Origin: Tomocerus qinae
Lineage: Eukaryota > Arthropoda > Collembola > Entomobryomorpha > Tomoceridae
Direction of reading: 5' to 3'
Assembly (NCBI GenBank): GCA_020055645.1
Contig: CM034546.1
Coordinates: forward strand, 42,408,001 to 42,472,000
Length of the DNA stretch: 64,000 nt
Shown here: positions 35,578-46,641 of the stretch, piece by piece
Layout: each line of letters opens with the position of its first letter
Position numbering within the stretch: the stretch's first letter is position 1
The notes under the pieces: model-generated
The model's database searches: none
Told to the model about the DNA's origin: nothing
Seen by the model: only the letters and a program-made list of their open reading frames with translations
Made by a program: the position numbers and the translations under genes

Positions 35578-37179
35578 AATTGAGTTCCCATCTAAGAGAC
35601 CTTCTGGCCTGGGAAGGTGTTCTCACGTTGAAATATGAAACTTTAGGAAGTCAATCAACTCCCTAATAGATGATTTTAAAAAATAATATTTTTAAAATAT
35701 AACCCGCCGTTCGGGTTTTCTGCCGAGGGGGGTTTGCAAAAGTTATCCCCGATTTTCTCGAAAAGTATTCATCCGATTTCAATGGGATTTTTTTTGTTGT
35801 GTTCCCAAACACATTCCTGAGAAGGGGTAAAAATCAATTTTTGGTCAATGTTTCAAAATTTTGAAAAAAAATTAATCGAAATTTCGAAAATCACAATTTT
35901 TTGAAATTTGGCATAATCTTGCTTTTGGTATGGTTGTTATGTTATCTATAATGCATATCAGCAAAGCAAATATCCATATCACTATATTTCTTATACTTAT
36001 ACTGCCTATTCCATGACCTTTTGCCAGAATTTGCTGTTTTTTCTAAGTCTTCTTATCTTCTCTTATGTTAACGAATGCAGTCATTCAACATTCACAGAAA
36101 AGAGCGACAAAGTCACTCTTGGAAATATTGTGCTATTATACTATGTACAGCAGATGCATGAGTCATATATGTAGTCATCATCGGTTCATGACTAATGTCA
36201 TAATCGTCACTGCCCCTTCTTCTCAGCTCCTGATAATGCTGTACACTTAAATAGAACTTCGCCCATGTTTGTGAGAGGGACAAAAGTCATAATTCAAAAG
36301 AAAAGGGACTCAAAGAAACCTAAAGCGTGAATAATAATTTTCTTGGAACCTGCTACTTAGATGGTTTAGTGCCTTAGTATATTGATGTAGAACTTTGCAC
36401 TTTAGGTAACTAAAACTAACCTGATTATATATTTCCATGAAAAGGGACACATTGTTATAGGTTGTACCTCTCACAAACATGGGCGAAGTTCTATTTAAGT
36501 GTACAGCATTATCAGGAGCTGAGAAGAAGGGGCAGTGACGATTATGACATTAGTCATGAACCGATGATGACTACATATATGACTCATGCATCTGCTGTAC
36601 ATAGTATAATAGCACAATATTTCCAAGAGTGACTTTGTCGCTCTTTTCTGTGAATGTTGAATGACTGCATTCGTTAACATAAGAGAAGATAAGAAGACTT
36701 AGAAAAAACAGCAAATTCTGGCAAAAGGTCATGGAATAGGCAGTATAAGTATAAGAAATATAGTGATATGGATATTTGCTTTGCTGATATGCATTATAGA
36801 TAACATAACAACCATACCAAAAGCAAGATTATGCCAAATTTCAAAAAATTGTGATTTTCGAAATTTCGATTAATTTTTTTTCAAAATTTTGAAACATTGA
36901 CCAAAAATTGATTTTTACCCCTTCTCAGGAATGTGTTTGGGAACACAACAAAAAAAATCCCATTGAAATCGGATGAATACTTTTCGAGAAAATCGGGGAT
37001 AACTTTTGCAAACCCCCCTCGGCAGAAAACCCGCCATAACTTCCGAACGGCGGGTTATATTTTAAAAATATTATTTTTTAAAATCATCTATTAGGGAGTT
37101 GATTGACTTCCTAAAGTTTCATATTTCAACGTGAGAACACCTTCCCAGGCCAGAAGGTCTCTTAGATGGGAACTCAATT
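35578..37179. repeat. Giant palindrome: ~700-bp arms, 188-bp spacer
   Basis: Left arm 35578-36278 (701 bp) and right arm 36467-37179 (713 bp) read as near-identical reverse complements. They differ mainly by a 12-bp segment (AAGTTATGGCGG) absent from the left arm. The identical 61-codon frames at 36065-36250 (+) and 36495-36680 (-) follow from the symmetry and are not evidence of a gene. The arms include an A/T-rich tract and an AACCCGCCGTTCGG site. The spacer 36279-36466 is unique. High arm identity means either a recent event or continuing gene conversion. Confidence 0.9.
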
Positions 37180-38192
37180 TAAAAATTTAAAATAACTATC
37201 GACGCAACTATTCGTTTTTATTCATCCTACAGCATCGTGTAAAAGGTTGTTTTCAATATAAAAGCCGTTATTGAAATTCCAGATCACACTAATAAATGTA
37301 TTATACGCCTTGTTTCAAAACAGCTATAATATTGTCATCGTGTTAGTACACAGGTGCAGCAGGTAATATATGTATAGTAACTTTTATGCTGTTGATAATC
37401 TTCGGTGTGTCGAGGAATTTCGGGACAATGTGCAATCGCTAGAAATTTATATTTCAACGTTATTCTAGAACCTAGTGCTAGGTTTTCAGCAAGTATCTAA
37501 TACTACTACTATATTCAATATTCAATTAGAATTAGGGAATTAAATATTCAATCGATTTTACGTATTTATTGTTGAGATGATATTAAATTGGCAATTATAA
37601 TTAAAATACGGTTTCCTTTGGATTTAATATTAAGAATCCTGCAATTAGCAATAAAAACTAATGTCAATTTAAAATTTTTATAACAACTAGACTTTATGTA
37701 TATAAAATATAATATCGCAATTCATCGACATTTTCGATCAGTGATTTCTTTAAAATAAATGGTTTTTTTGAAATTAAAGATATTGAAATCAAGTTTTGTA
37801 AATTGATGAAATGGTGCCTTTAGGGGTACAATGTAATCAGTGAACATTTAAAGGGTGCATGAAAACAGTACAACTTCTTTTAAAAAGGTTTTATTTACTG
37901 ATTTTATCTTTATTTTGAAGCCGGATGACATAAATTAGATATAGAAATATCACAAAGTCGTAAATTTATAATCTAATCTAATGTGATGTCAATCATTTAA
38001 AAACTAGGATAACAGTTAATATGCATAGTAGTACGAAATATATTTTTCATGGCTTGTAAGACAAAATAATATTAATAACTTAAAAACACAATACAAAGCT
38101 TGCTTATCACTTACCAAATTAATTTATTCGTAGAAACTGCTTAATCTACAAAAAAAAATAAATACAGCATTTTCGTTATATATTGTAAAAAA
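37180..38192. other. Gene-free interval before the second IR
   Basis: AT-rich sequence with no supportable frame. A segment near 37250-37500 (AATATAAAAGCCGTTAT, TCGTGTTAGTAC, GTGCTAGGTTT) recurs at about 42275-42410, a diverged dispersed repeat. Confidence 0.4.
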
Positions 38193-40169
38193 TCAACTGC
38201 TGTACATAAAATTAACCGGAAGATGTTTTAACGGGACACTCGACACCATGATTACGTCTACGTCATTCACCGGAGACACACGATTTCCTCTTCGAACATC
38301 TTTCGCGACGGTTTTCAGTTTGCTTAGCAGATTAGCAACAAGTATTTTCAGCATCAATCTAGAGTGCCACGACCATTCCAGAAGAAGAGCGATGAATGAT
38401 CCAAGTAGCAAGTATCCACAAACGAAGAAAATTGTATGAATCTTCATGGACAGACTAATAGGCAATGTCTGAGATTTTTTATGCTTCAGTTTTGAATGGG
38501 ATATTATATCTTCCAAACCAAGAATGAAATCGTATTGTTCATTGAAATATTTTAGAAAACCTCTCTCTTGCATGACTTGGAAATATGATTGGAATTTATG
38601 ACGGTAGCAATTGTCGAATTTATAAGCCCATGGTATAGCGAGATCTGTTTCCTTTACAATCAGGCAAATTCCGTCTGAAGATACTTTATATGGTATTAAG
38701 GGCACAGTGTGGTGACTTTTCTCTCTGTAATATATATGGAAAAGTTTCATTGAGAAGTTAGTCAACATTTTCCAAGAGAAGGTCCAGTAGCTCATGTTAT
38801 TATGTTCAGATGTTGCATCGTACTGCCAATCAAATCTGAAGACACTTGAATTCTTTTTGTCCACAATTTTATATTTTTCAAACAATTCGATGTTATCTTC
38901 GTCAAAATTCCGCAGTCTGTCTTTCTGCAACAACATCTTATATCCATTTTCCACGAGATCTTTTAAGTCCGCAAATTGTTTTCTGTCTGGAGGAGCAATA
39001 ATCTCGCTTGTTATCCACGTTTCATATTGAGTAGCAATTACAAATCCCATGGACACAATTACCAAATACAAAACGTTTCTCCTTTTATTGGAAACATTCT
39101 GATTTAAAAGGACGGCTATTGTGGATACAAAAATAAACTTTAATTTCTTGTAGAAAGTAGAAATTCTAAAGCCTAAAGCATAAAATGAAATCGGGAATAG
39201 CGAAAATATCAGCCACCAGCAATAATCATCAAATGTATTTTGAATCAGAACTGTCAAAGGGATGTCCACCAATCGAGGGCTGGCTTCGCAGTAGTATGGA
39301 ATGTAATCTTCAAAGTACTCAATGAAAAGAGTTTCATACCATTGTACAATATAGATGTTGTATTCTATCAACGAAATGACTCCACATTGACGATGTTCGT
39401 TTTTTAGGCTTTCATATCGCCTTGCATATAAGGCTGTGAAGTTGAATCTATCAGCCATCAATTCAACAGCTCTCACTAAACTTGTACAGTTTAATAGATA
39501 AGTTTTTGCCATTGAATGGATTTTACACTCTGGCATTTCTTTAGAATTGTCGAACTGAAAATAGCTAAAAAATTCACCAATTTGAATGCCATGAAGATTC
39601 CCGTTGAAAGTGCTCCAAACTCTTTCCCATTCCTCTTCGGAGTCTTGTGTTTCAATTGAATGCAGAGTTAAGGATTCGCCCTTCGGATTGTAGAGAATTG
39701 TCGTGTAAATCGAATATTCGTTTTCAGCTTTCATTGCCAATATAAAGAGAGGAGCCATTAAATGTTGAATGAGGTTTGATCGCCACTCTGGATTCATCCA
39801 TTTCAATTCATCTTTGATGACGATTATAAATCTCGAACCGCGACGGTTTATTTCTTTTCCAAAAACCGTTTTAAGATATTTCAAAGCAGGGTCTGGCTCC
39901 ATTAGAATATTGACAGTGCAGAAACTGCTAGAGAGATCGCGTGGGCTATCTTCATGACGACCGAAGAGAGTTTTATTATATTTGAATGTTGCCAAGGTCC
40001 ATGGTTGGCCATTGTGGTTAGACAGGATAAAATCTGTCTGCCATTCGGATTGATGGAAAGTAATCATGTTAAAATCACAATTACTATAGAACGACAAATT
40101 TCGAAAGCAGCTGATGTTATTTATAATTATGGAAATTAAAAATGGCACAATTGGATACATGAAATACAT
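38193..40169 (-). CDS. Divergent ionotropic receptor-like protein (IR), single exon
   Basis: A 658-codon intronless frame begins at ATG 40169. It has an N-terminal hydrophobic signal (IVPFLISIIINNISC), then an extracellular region of ~300 residues. A membrane segment follows (WWLIFSLFPISFYALGF), then the helix ending in ATQYETWITSEIIAPPDRK, which fits the IR Y.T..IT..I..P motif before the second ligand-binding lobe. The last helix (IFFVCGYLLLGSFIALLLEW) precedes a basic cytoplasmic tail. The pore loop is poorly conserved, common in divergent IRs. Expected role: a cation-channel subunit in sensory neurons; ligand unknown. It faces the split IR at 31-35 kb across the palindrome. Confidence 0.85.
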   Translation of the reverse strand: MYFMYPIVPFLISIIINNISCFRNLSFYSNCDFNMITFHQSEWQTDFILSNHNGQPWTLATFKYNKTLFGRHEDSPRDLSSSFCTVNILMEPDPALKYLKTVFGKEINRRGSRFIIVIKDELKWMNPEWRSNLIQHLMAPLFILAMKAENEYSIYTTILYNPKGESLTLHSIETQDSEEEWERVWSTFNGNLHGIQIGEFFSYFQFDNSKEMPECKIHSMAKTYLLNCTSLVRAVELMADRFNFTALYARRYESLKNEHRQCGVISLIEYNIYIVQWYETLFIEYFEDYIPYYCEASPRLVDIPLTVLIQNTFDDYCWWLIFSLFPISFYALGFRISTFYKKLKFIFVSTIAVLLNQNVSNKRRNVLYLVIVSMGFVIATQYETWITSEIIAPPDRKQFADLKDLVENGYKMLLQKDRLRNFDEDNIELFEKYKIVDKKNSSVFRFDWQYDATSEHNNMSYWTFSWKMLTNFSMKLFHIYYREKSHHTVPLIPYKVSSDGICLIVKETDLAIPWAYKFDNCYRHKFQSYFQVMQERGFLKYFNEQYDFILGLEDIISHSKLKHKKSQTLPISLSMKIHTIFFVCGYLLLGSFIALLLEWSWHSRLMLKILVANLLSKLKTVAKDVRRGNRVSPVNDVDVIMVSSVPLKHLPVNFMYSS

Positions 40170-41492
40170 CTTAAGACGATATTTGCTCCGCTATTTCTTT
40201 TCTAGTGAACTAATCGAAGTAAGAGAAAAAGTGTTCAGTTTTAAATAACGTCGCACTAAATGTTATATACCAAGCCAGTGAGGCACGACCGAGGTAGTGA
40301 AGGCTGGTATTTAATAGCAAAATAGCAACCAGAGACAAACAACTGTCAACTACAACTTTAAATCATATATACTATTACCTCCATACTAGAGGACCCAGCA
40401 AAGGGGTCTACCTAGCACCAAACGACAAGCTGATATCTGTGAGAAAATAATAAATGCCTTTTTGATGGAACTCAATGATGTCTTTCAGCCATAATATGTC
40501 ATATCATATCTTACTCATACTCATTACTACTCCCGTTTCATTATTGAACTACAAATGGAAAACGGCTTTGTTATGTTATTAGCCAAAAGTGGTCATCCAA
40601 ATCAAAAACGTTCAAAATGATAGCCCCAAAAAGCATGGGATATCATTTATGAAAGATTATTCTCTGAATCAAAAGATTCTTACCCCATAACTGTTTTGAA
40701 ACGTGTGTCAGCAAATTTTGGTAAAGCGATGGAACTTTACTTTTGGGTATTTTTGAAGTCAGGAAAGTTAATTTCATTTTTAGAAAACGTAGTATGAGCC
40801 CGAAATTAACAATTTTCCGTTAACATCAAATAACTTCAAATTTAGAAAATTTTGGCCATAAAAAGCCAAGGATTCAATGAAAATTCTTAAAATCGTACAC
40901 TATCCCCAGTCTCCTCTTATCTGAATGGTAATCTACGCACAGAGTATGACTACAGGCAGGCAGTTTACTCAGATATGTATGAATGTATACAACGATTCCT
41001 AAATGCTCCTATAAAACATACATTATAAGGACCTAATATATCCTGTAACGTGTTGACAAAAAGGTATTGAAAAAAAAACTTATAATAATTTTGTTGACCA
41101 AAAGGGGTTGACAAATAAGTGTTGACAATTTGGGGTTCTTCCACATGTAACTATGTGTCGCGGTGAGTGCTAAGGTAAGTCCAAAGACATAGATCTAATA
41201 ACAACAAGACTAAATTAGGATGAGCCTAATTACAAAATGCGCAAGGAATTATACGATGCATACTGCATAAATCATAGGGTAATATTATAAAATTTCGAAA
41301 TTAAACTAAATGTTGACGTGCATGTTGACGTTCCCCCAAGTACTCTTTGAAATTCAATTGCAAGGATTACTTAGGGGTTTGCCATAGTTACATGGAAATC
41401 TGTCGGTATTCTTGTATAACTGAACGCTGTATGTATGTCCGTATCGTTTTGTAATGACTCATAGACAAAACGTATGGAAAAATATCCATATA
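40170..41492. other. Gene-free interval
   Basis: No supportable gene. At 40270-40310 there is a short imperfect palindrome (ATACCAAGCCAGTGAGG...GAAGGCTGGTAT). At 41040-41130 TTGACAAAAAGG-type phrases repeat several times, resembling 27760-27860. Confidence 0.4.
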
Positions 41493-41660
41493 AGATGTAC
41501 AGAACAATGTAATAAATTTTAGCCCCGTATCTGTTTTGATTAGCTTCCGCGGTGCCCCGTATCACATGTCATTGGACGAAGGGGGTAGCTAGGCCTTCAC
41601 CGCATGTTTACGAAACCACAACCCACTGGACCCCTGTTAGTATATGCTTTCTGTACATCT
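41493..41660. mobile_element. TA-flanked MITE (AGATGTACAG ends), copy 2
   Basis: AGATGTACAGAACAATG... to ...TTTCTGTACATCT, 168 bp, with TA on both sides. It is the inverted relative of 5719-5894, sharing GTTTCGTAAACATGCGG and CCAATGACATGTGATACGGG when read on the same strand. Confidence 0.65.
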
Positions 41661-41677
41661 TAAGTGAGAAAATATTA

Positions 41678-42047
41678 AGGGGTTTCAAAGCACGGAAAAT
41701 AAGTACTTCTTCTACTCAAACCAATTAAGTAAAAAGTCAATTTTATTGCTCGCTGGTTGAATGTACCACTTATTTTTTAATTTTTTGTCAAAAGTCTCAC
41801 TAAATCTTGATAATCAGTCGCGCGCAAATTTTCAAATAATGGAAATTACATGGGGAAAAGGGGCGGAATGAGAATGAGTACAAATAGTGAGTGAAATAAG
41901 GATGATTTTTGTTCCTTTTTTATAAGTAATAAGTAAGCCCGCAATTGAGTATTTGCGCATGCGCAATGCAAATGTTTTGTGAGTGAATTGAGCAAAAGAG
42001 AAACTTGAGCGGAAAAAGTAACTTATTTTTCGTGCTTTGAAACCCCT
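41678..42047. mobile_element. TA-flanked MITE with ~45-bp terminal inverted repeats
   Basis: The 370-bp unit AGGGGTTTCAAAGCACGGAA... to ...TTCGTGCTTTGAAACCCCT has 27 of the first 28 bp matching and weaker pairing for another ~17 bp. TA flanks it at 41676-41677 and 42048-42049. Tc1/mariner-type non-autonomous element by its target; no coding content. A fragment of the AGATGTACAG repeat follows at 42127-42240. Confidence 0.8.
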
Positions 42048-42249
42048 TATTGTTTTTCTTGCTTGTGATAGTTAATCTATGGTAATGACTAGACTAAGTT
42101 CTGATTTGGCTTTACATCATAGATTAAAGCGGAAGCCAATCAAAACAGATACGGGGCAAAAATTTGGCTACCTTCTTGTTATTGCATTGTTCTGTACAAC
42201 TTATATGGATACTTTTCCATACGTTTAGTCTATGGCTTACGGCTTTACA

Positions 42250-44380
42250 TTTCAACACGCTTTATAGACATCATGCATGTATATAAAAGCCGTTATAAAA
42301 TAGCGGACGAGTGTTAGTACGCAGGCGTATGGAATATTTCAATATTTTTCTAGCGCCCTGTACGTGCTAGGTTTCAGCTGTCTCTATGTTTATTCGTATA
42401 CTAACTGAATCCTAGCACACAAAGTGTGCTAGAAAATGTTGAAATCAGTAAATTTTCTAGCTCGAGCAAAGTCGTGTTTAACCTTCAAGTAATGTAGATG
42501 GGATATGTTTACTTTACAAGGCTTTAAATTTCATTATTTAGTCCCTAAATATTTTATCAGTATCGAATCGATAAAATAGATTTGCTAGGATTTGATGAGA
42601 CTATATTGACATGATTTATATGGCATTTCTTATAGGGTTATTAATAGTCTATACACTTCATACACTGCTATTAAAACAAAACATTGAAAGTATATTGGGT
42701 GTATGATAAATCACATGTCTCGACGGTCAACATATTTTTAATGTATTATAACGTCGATATTTAATACTTCCACTCCTCAAGTAGCTTAGTATTTTGCTAC
42801 AACTTTACCAGACTAGCCTTTTTGGCTACCAAGCCTTTATTTGCATTGTCTACGTCTCCGTCGGTTATGTGGTATTAAAAAGCAAACATAGGATTCTTAT
42901 TTATAGTCGTGGTTTGTTCGGGCTACACTGGACCAACTTAACATTCAGGAAAAGTGTAAAAATTTGCACCCTGCTAGTAAAAGCAAGAAATGACATCTAA
43001 CTAATATATTACATGCTAGCACGCTTTTTATAAATGTTGTAATTGAGGAATATCATATTAGTTCAATATTATATTAAACTATACCTACCAATTTATCTGA
43101 TGTTATTATAAACTATGATCTCATATATAATCTATACTATTATTTTAGTGAGTAATGGAATAATTTAAAATATTTTATAGTGGGTAAAAGAAAAATACCA
43201 AGGAAGTGAAGACTAGAAAATTCGAGTGAGAAATAGATCTAGGTAGGTATATAATTACAGATAGTAACACCCTGTCCCTACAATTTTTTTAAATTCCGTA
43301 TGAGATGTAGATTTACGATACAGTTGATTCATGCTTCATTTTTTATACATATAACCAAAAAAACGTTTTTATAATTCATTTTGGGTGTAAATCAAATTTC
43401 AAATAGGGTATAGAAATTTTGATACCAAATGTTTGAATTGATCAGCAAAATGCATATTTATTTACATAAATAATGTAATGAGTTGTTGGCTTCCATTAAA
43501 CTTTTTAAACATAGTCGTTTGATTTATTTTATTTTTTGTATATGCAAGCGCAACAAAGTACACAGTAATCAGACGATAATTTGTGAGTGTACGATGTGTA
43601 ATACATAGTATAAAAGCAAATTTAAAAATGTTAAATACATGATTCTGTGATATATAGTTGTTTCTATGTGATATACACAGGTACGTGATAATTATACATT
43701 TAAACAAATAGGAGTATAGTAATCTCATATTGATTGTGCTTTGCAACAGAAAACAGACTACTGCATGTAATGTAACAATAAAGCAAACATCATAATAATT
43801 TATTTGTTGCGGAGTAGTTTGATTGGAAAGGGAGATAAGTAAGTTAATGCATAGTTACAGAAATACTTAATAGCTAATTTAGCGATTAAGTTCGTCACGC
43901 CTTGTGGCTTATCTGATAGATGAAACAACGTATAGGATGTGACGGACTTGTAGTAGTTTACCTTGGAATCATTCGTTACTAAATCTATATATTTAGTCTA
44001 AAGATGCTGCACAGAATGAAAAAATCCATCAAAGTTTGACTAATTAAATACATATTATCAATTTCCTTATTGTAGTTATATGTTTGGATGACATCTACTA
44101 GGCAGAAAACCAAGTTAGACTATACCTCAATGTTGAGAAACATTGAAACTTATAGGTACCTAAATAGTACAAGATTTTAAGCTTGAGTGAATTCTATCTG
44201 ATTAATTTGTACTTTGTACCAACAAACTTTTTTGACAGCAAGTATTTTAATCTATACGAGATGTGCGTTCTGTATCTTATTATATAGCAGGTTATCCATT
44301 ATGCAGAAAAATGTAGGCTTGTAAGTATAAAGTTTTTCAAAAGTTGAACGCAGGAGGATGCAACCAAATTTTTCCGTTCT
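42250..44380. other. Gene-free interval upstream of the lipocalin-like gene
   Basis: AT-rich DNA with only short frames (for example 42794-43000 and 43746-43462) that show no domain, signal or conservation cue. Nothing else seen. Confidence 0.4.
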
Positions 44381-44381
44381 C

Positions 44382-44390
44382 TATATAAGG
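44382..44390 (+). promoter_or_regulatory. TATA box of the lipocalin-like gene
   Basis: TCTATATAAGG is a consensus TATA box. Transcription would be expected to start near 44405-44412, at or past the first in-frame ATG (44408), which favours the second ATG at 44426. Confidence 0.6.
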
Positions 44391-44425
44391 AATGCAATCA
44401 TCTCAGAATGGAAACAGTTTACAAA

Positions 44426-45322
44426 ATGGTTGGAGGTTTAAAAGTAAGCGTATGTATTTTTCTAGTTTTAACACTCGCGAATTTTGGACACAGCAATACA
44501 ACATGTGAGGAATCTCAGAAACATTTTGCCAACCTCTGCTTCTCCCCGGCGCCTTCCATGAACATCGACATCGAATGGGTAAATACATTTTAAATAGTTT
44601 AAATATTTTGTAAAACAAAGTTATTACTCCCCATTTTGATCAACAGTCGCAAAAGAGTCAGCCCGAAGACGGATGGCATTTAGAAATTGGAAATGACGTG
44701 GCACGACTTCATTTTGCAGAAGCTTTAAAAGGTGACCTGCTGGCAGAAGATGACAAAAGTCTTGAAAACACTTGTATGAGAGCCAAAGTAGATCATGGAA
44801 CATCAAACGACCAATATGTCGCCGATGGCACATTATTTGGATATGGCAATCTCACTTCCAAATGGATCTGCAATGCATCAATGGATTTTCCTGGTGTTTT
44901 GAATTGTGACGTTTTAAGTACTGGAGTCAGCAAATATCGTAAGTTGTATTTAACTTTGATTTTTATGATTTTAAACCTTAAGTGTTCATCTTGTTCAGAA
45001 ATTCTCATTTTATCTAAAATCATGTCTACTTATGAAGAGCTATTGATTTACTTCAAACATAAAACTTAAAAACAAATCTTAAATTTGACTGACAGATGAG
45101 TATCTCCACATATATGTGACTTACTCCGACAACAAAAATTTGCAAATTGCAATCACCTGTTTCCCGAATGGCCAAGCTGGGTGGATGGCAATGAGTATTT
45201 CTAAAAGTCTCTCAGCAGAAGAAAAGAAGATTGTAACAGATCATGTCACTAAACTCGGATTTGCCAATGATGACACCGTTGTCTTTTATGACGAATCAAA
45301 TTGCTCAAATGAAACGAAATAA
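44426..45322 (+). CDS. Secreted lipocalin-like protein, three exons
   Basis: Exons 44426(or 44408)-44578, 44647-44938 and 45096-45322 join in phase over GT-AG introns. The product is 223 residues (229 from the first ATG). MVGGLKVSVCIFLVLTLANF is a clean signal peptide. The mature protein has paired cysteines (CEESQ..., NLCF, NTCM, WICN, LNCD, ITCF, SNC). The C-terminal exon reads like the end of an apolipoprotein-D-type lipocalin: TYSDNKNLQIAITCF, a W a few residues on, a helix (SLSAEEKKIVTDHVTKLGF), and a final cysteine in YDESNC. Lipocalins carry small hydrophobic ligands outside the cell. Assignment rests on pattern, not alignment. Confidence 0.65.
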
Positions 45323-45572
45323 CAGTCGTATTTAGTATTTTCCTAAGAATAAGACAAATTATAAAAATGTAAATTATTATATTTTAAATAGTACCATTAA
45401 AATTGAAATTTTTTATATTAATTATTAGTTGCATGTTGATCCTCAAAATGCATCAAATAAATTATAACTATTTTAAGTGCTGCTACAAATAAATTCGCAA
45501 ATTATTGTTAAAGTAGTAGAAGTATGATATTAACCTTCACAGCAAGTAAAATTGTATATAGTAAATAGTTAA

Positions 45573-45740
45573 TCAAAATCCAGCATTCTTGCCCTTTTCA
45601 GTGTGAAATTTCATGTGATTATTAAAATTCTTCTGACAGAAGGTCTTCTCACACTCAGAGCATATAAAATGCCTTTCCCATGTGTGAATTCTCGAATCCC
45701 TCTTCTTTTCTATGAATGCCTTCCTAAACTCGAAAAAAGG
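45573..45740 (-). pseudogene. C2H2 zinc-finger relic
   Basis: The minus strand keeps one intact finger (FICSECEKTFC...NNHMKFH) preceded by a decayed one ending RIHTWER whose cysteines are lost. It stops at TGA 45575-45573. Further upstream the frame is broken. It looks like the debris of a gene related to the zinc-finger family downstream, on the opposite strand. Confidence 0.6.
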
Positions 45741-46641
45741 AAATGTTTCTAACAGTGTGAATTCTAATGTATTAATTTCTTGCCCTTTTTATCAGCAAAA
45801 CCATACCTCAGTATTCCGTTGTAAAACTTCACTACCCATAGATGTAAATCTTTAGTTGTGAACACTCTCAATACCAGTCCTAAAATATAAAGTTAGTTAT
45901 GTTGTGTGTGTTTAAAAACATTTGACTTTTATTAAATCTCATTATTTTCGATTGCAAACCAAATTGAGAAAATTAGTAGCTAAAATTTGTGGTTCAGTGA
46001 CAATAAATCAGCTTCCGATAAAATACAACGTGTTAAGTGGTTTCAAAATATTTATAAAATTATATTAGCAAATTGTAATTGTTGTGTGACAAAGAATAAA
46101 TATTCATGGACAGGACAGCCGACGACGCTCGCGTTCGCGATCCAACGTTTATTCTTGAACATTTAATTGGATTTCATTAGGGGCACTGTAAAACCACGTG
46201 GTTATTATGTGCTCCAGAACCCCACGTATTTTAAATCTGAACCTACTCCATCACAGCTGGGCATTGTAAACAGACTTGGTTGTTTTTCAAAATTAGGAAT
46301 TTCGGAAGATGGAAAAACAATTCAAACAAACTAAATCCAAATTTGATATTTTGCATTTTCTTCCTAATTATTCCGAATCGGAATGAAGAACAAAATTTTA
46401 AATCTACTTCTGATCATGGTTGGCTTTTATTTTTGAATTTTTTATTATCACTGATGACAAATATTACTTAGCAAAAATGTCTATGTGAAATTTTTATTTA
46501 TTTATATTTTTTAATAAAATACTAAATACAAACTTAACTAATTTATCTAGATATAAACTGGATAGCAAAGTAACTCTCACAACAAACGGACAACGAGGCT
46601 TAAAATAGTTCAGCAAGTACAAAATATTTCAAATTTCAAAA

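Noticed and set aside
36065-36680. Identical 61-residue frames on opposite strands
   Set aside because: They are the two copies of one short frame in the palindrome arms. Identity is due to the symmetry and there is no coding signal.
46190-46206. Perfect AACCACGTGGTT palindrome with an E-box core, upstream of the zinc-finger gene
   Set aside because: A single 12-bp palindrome is expected by chance in 64 kb of sequence, and it lies ~440 bp from the start codon without companions.
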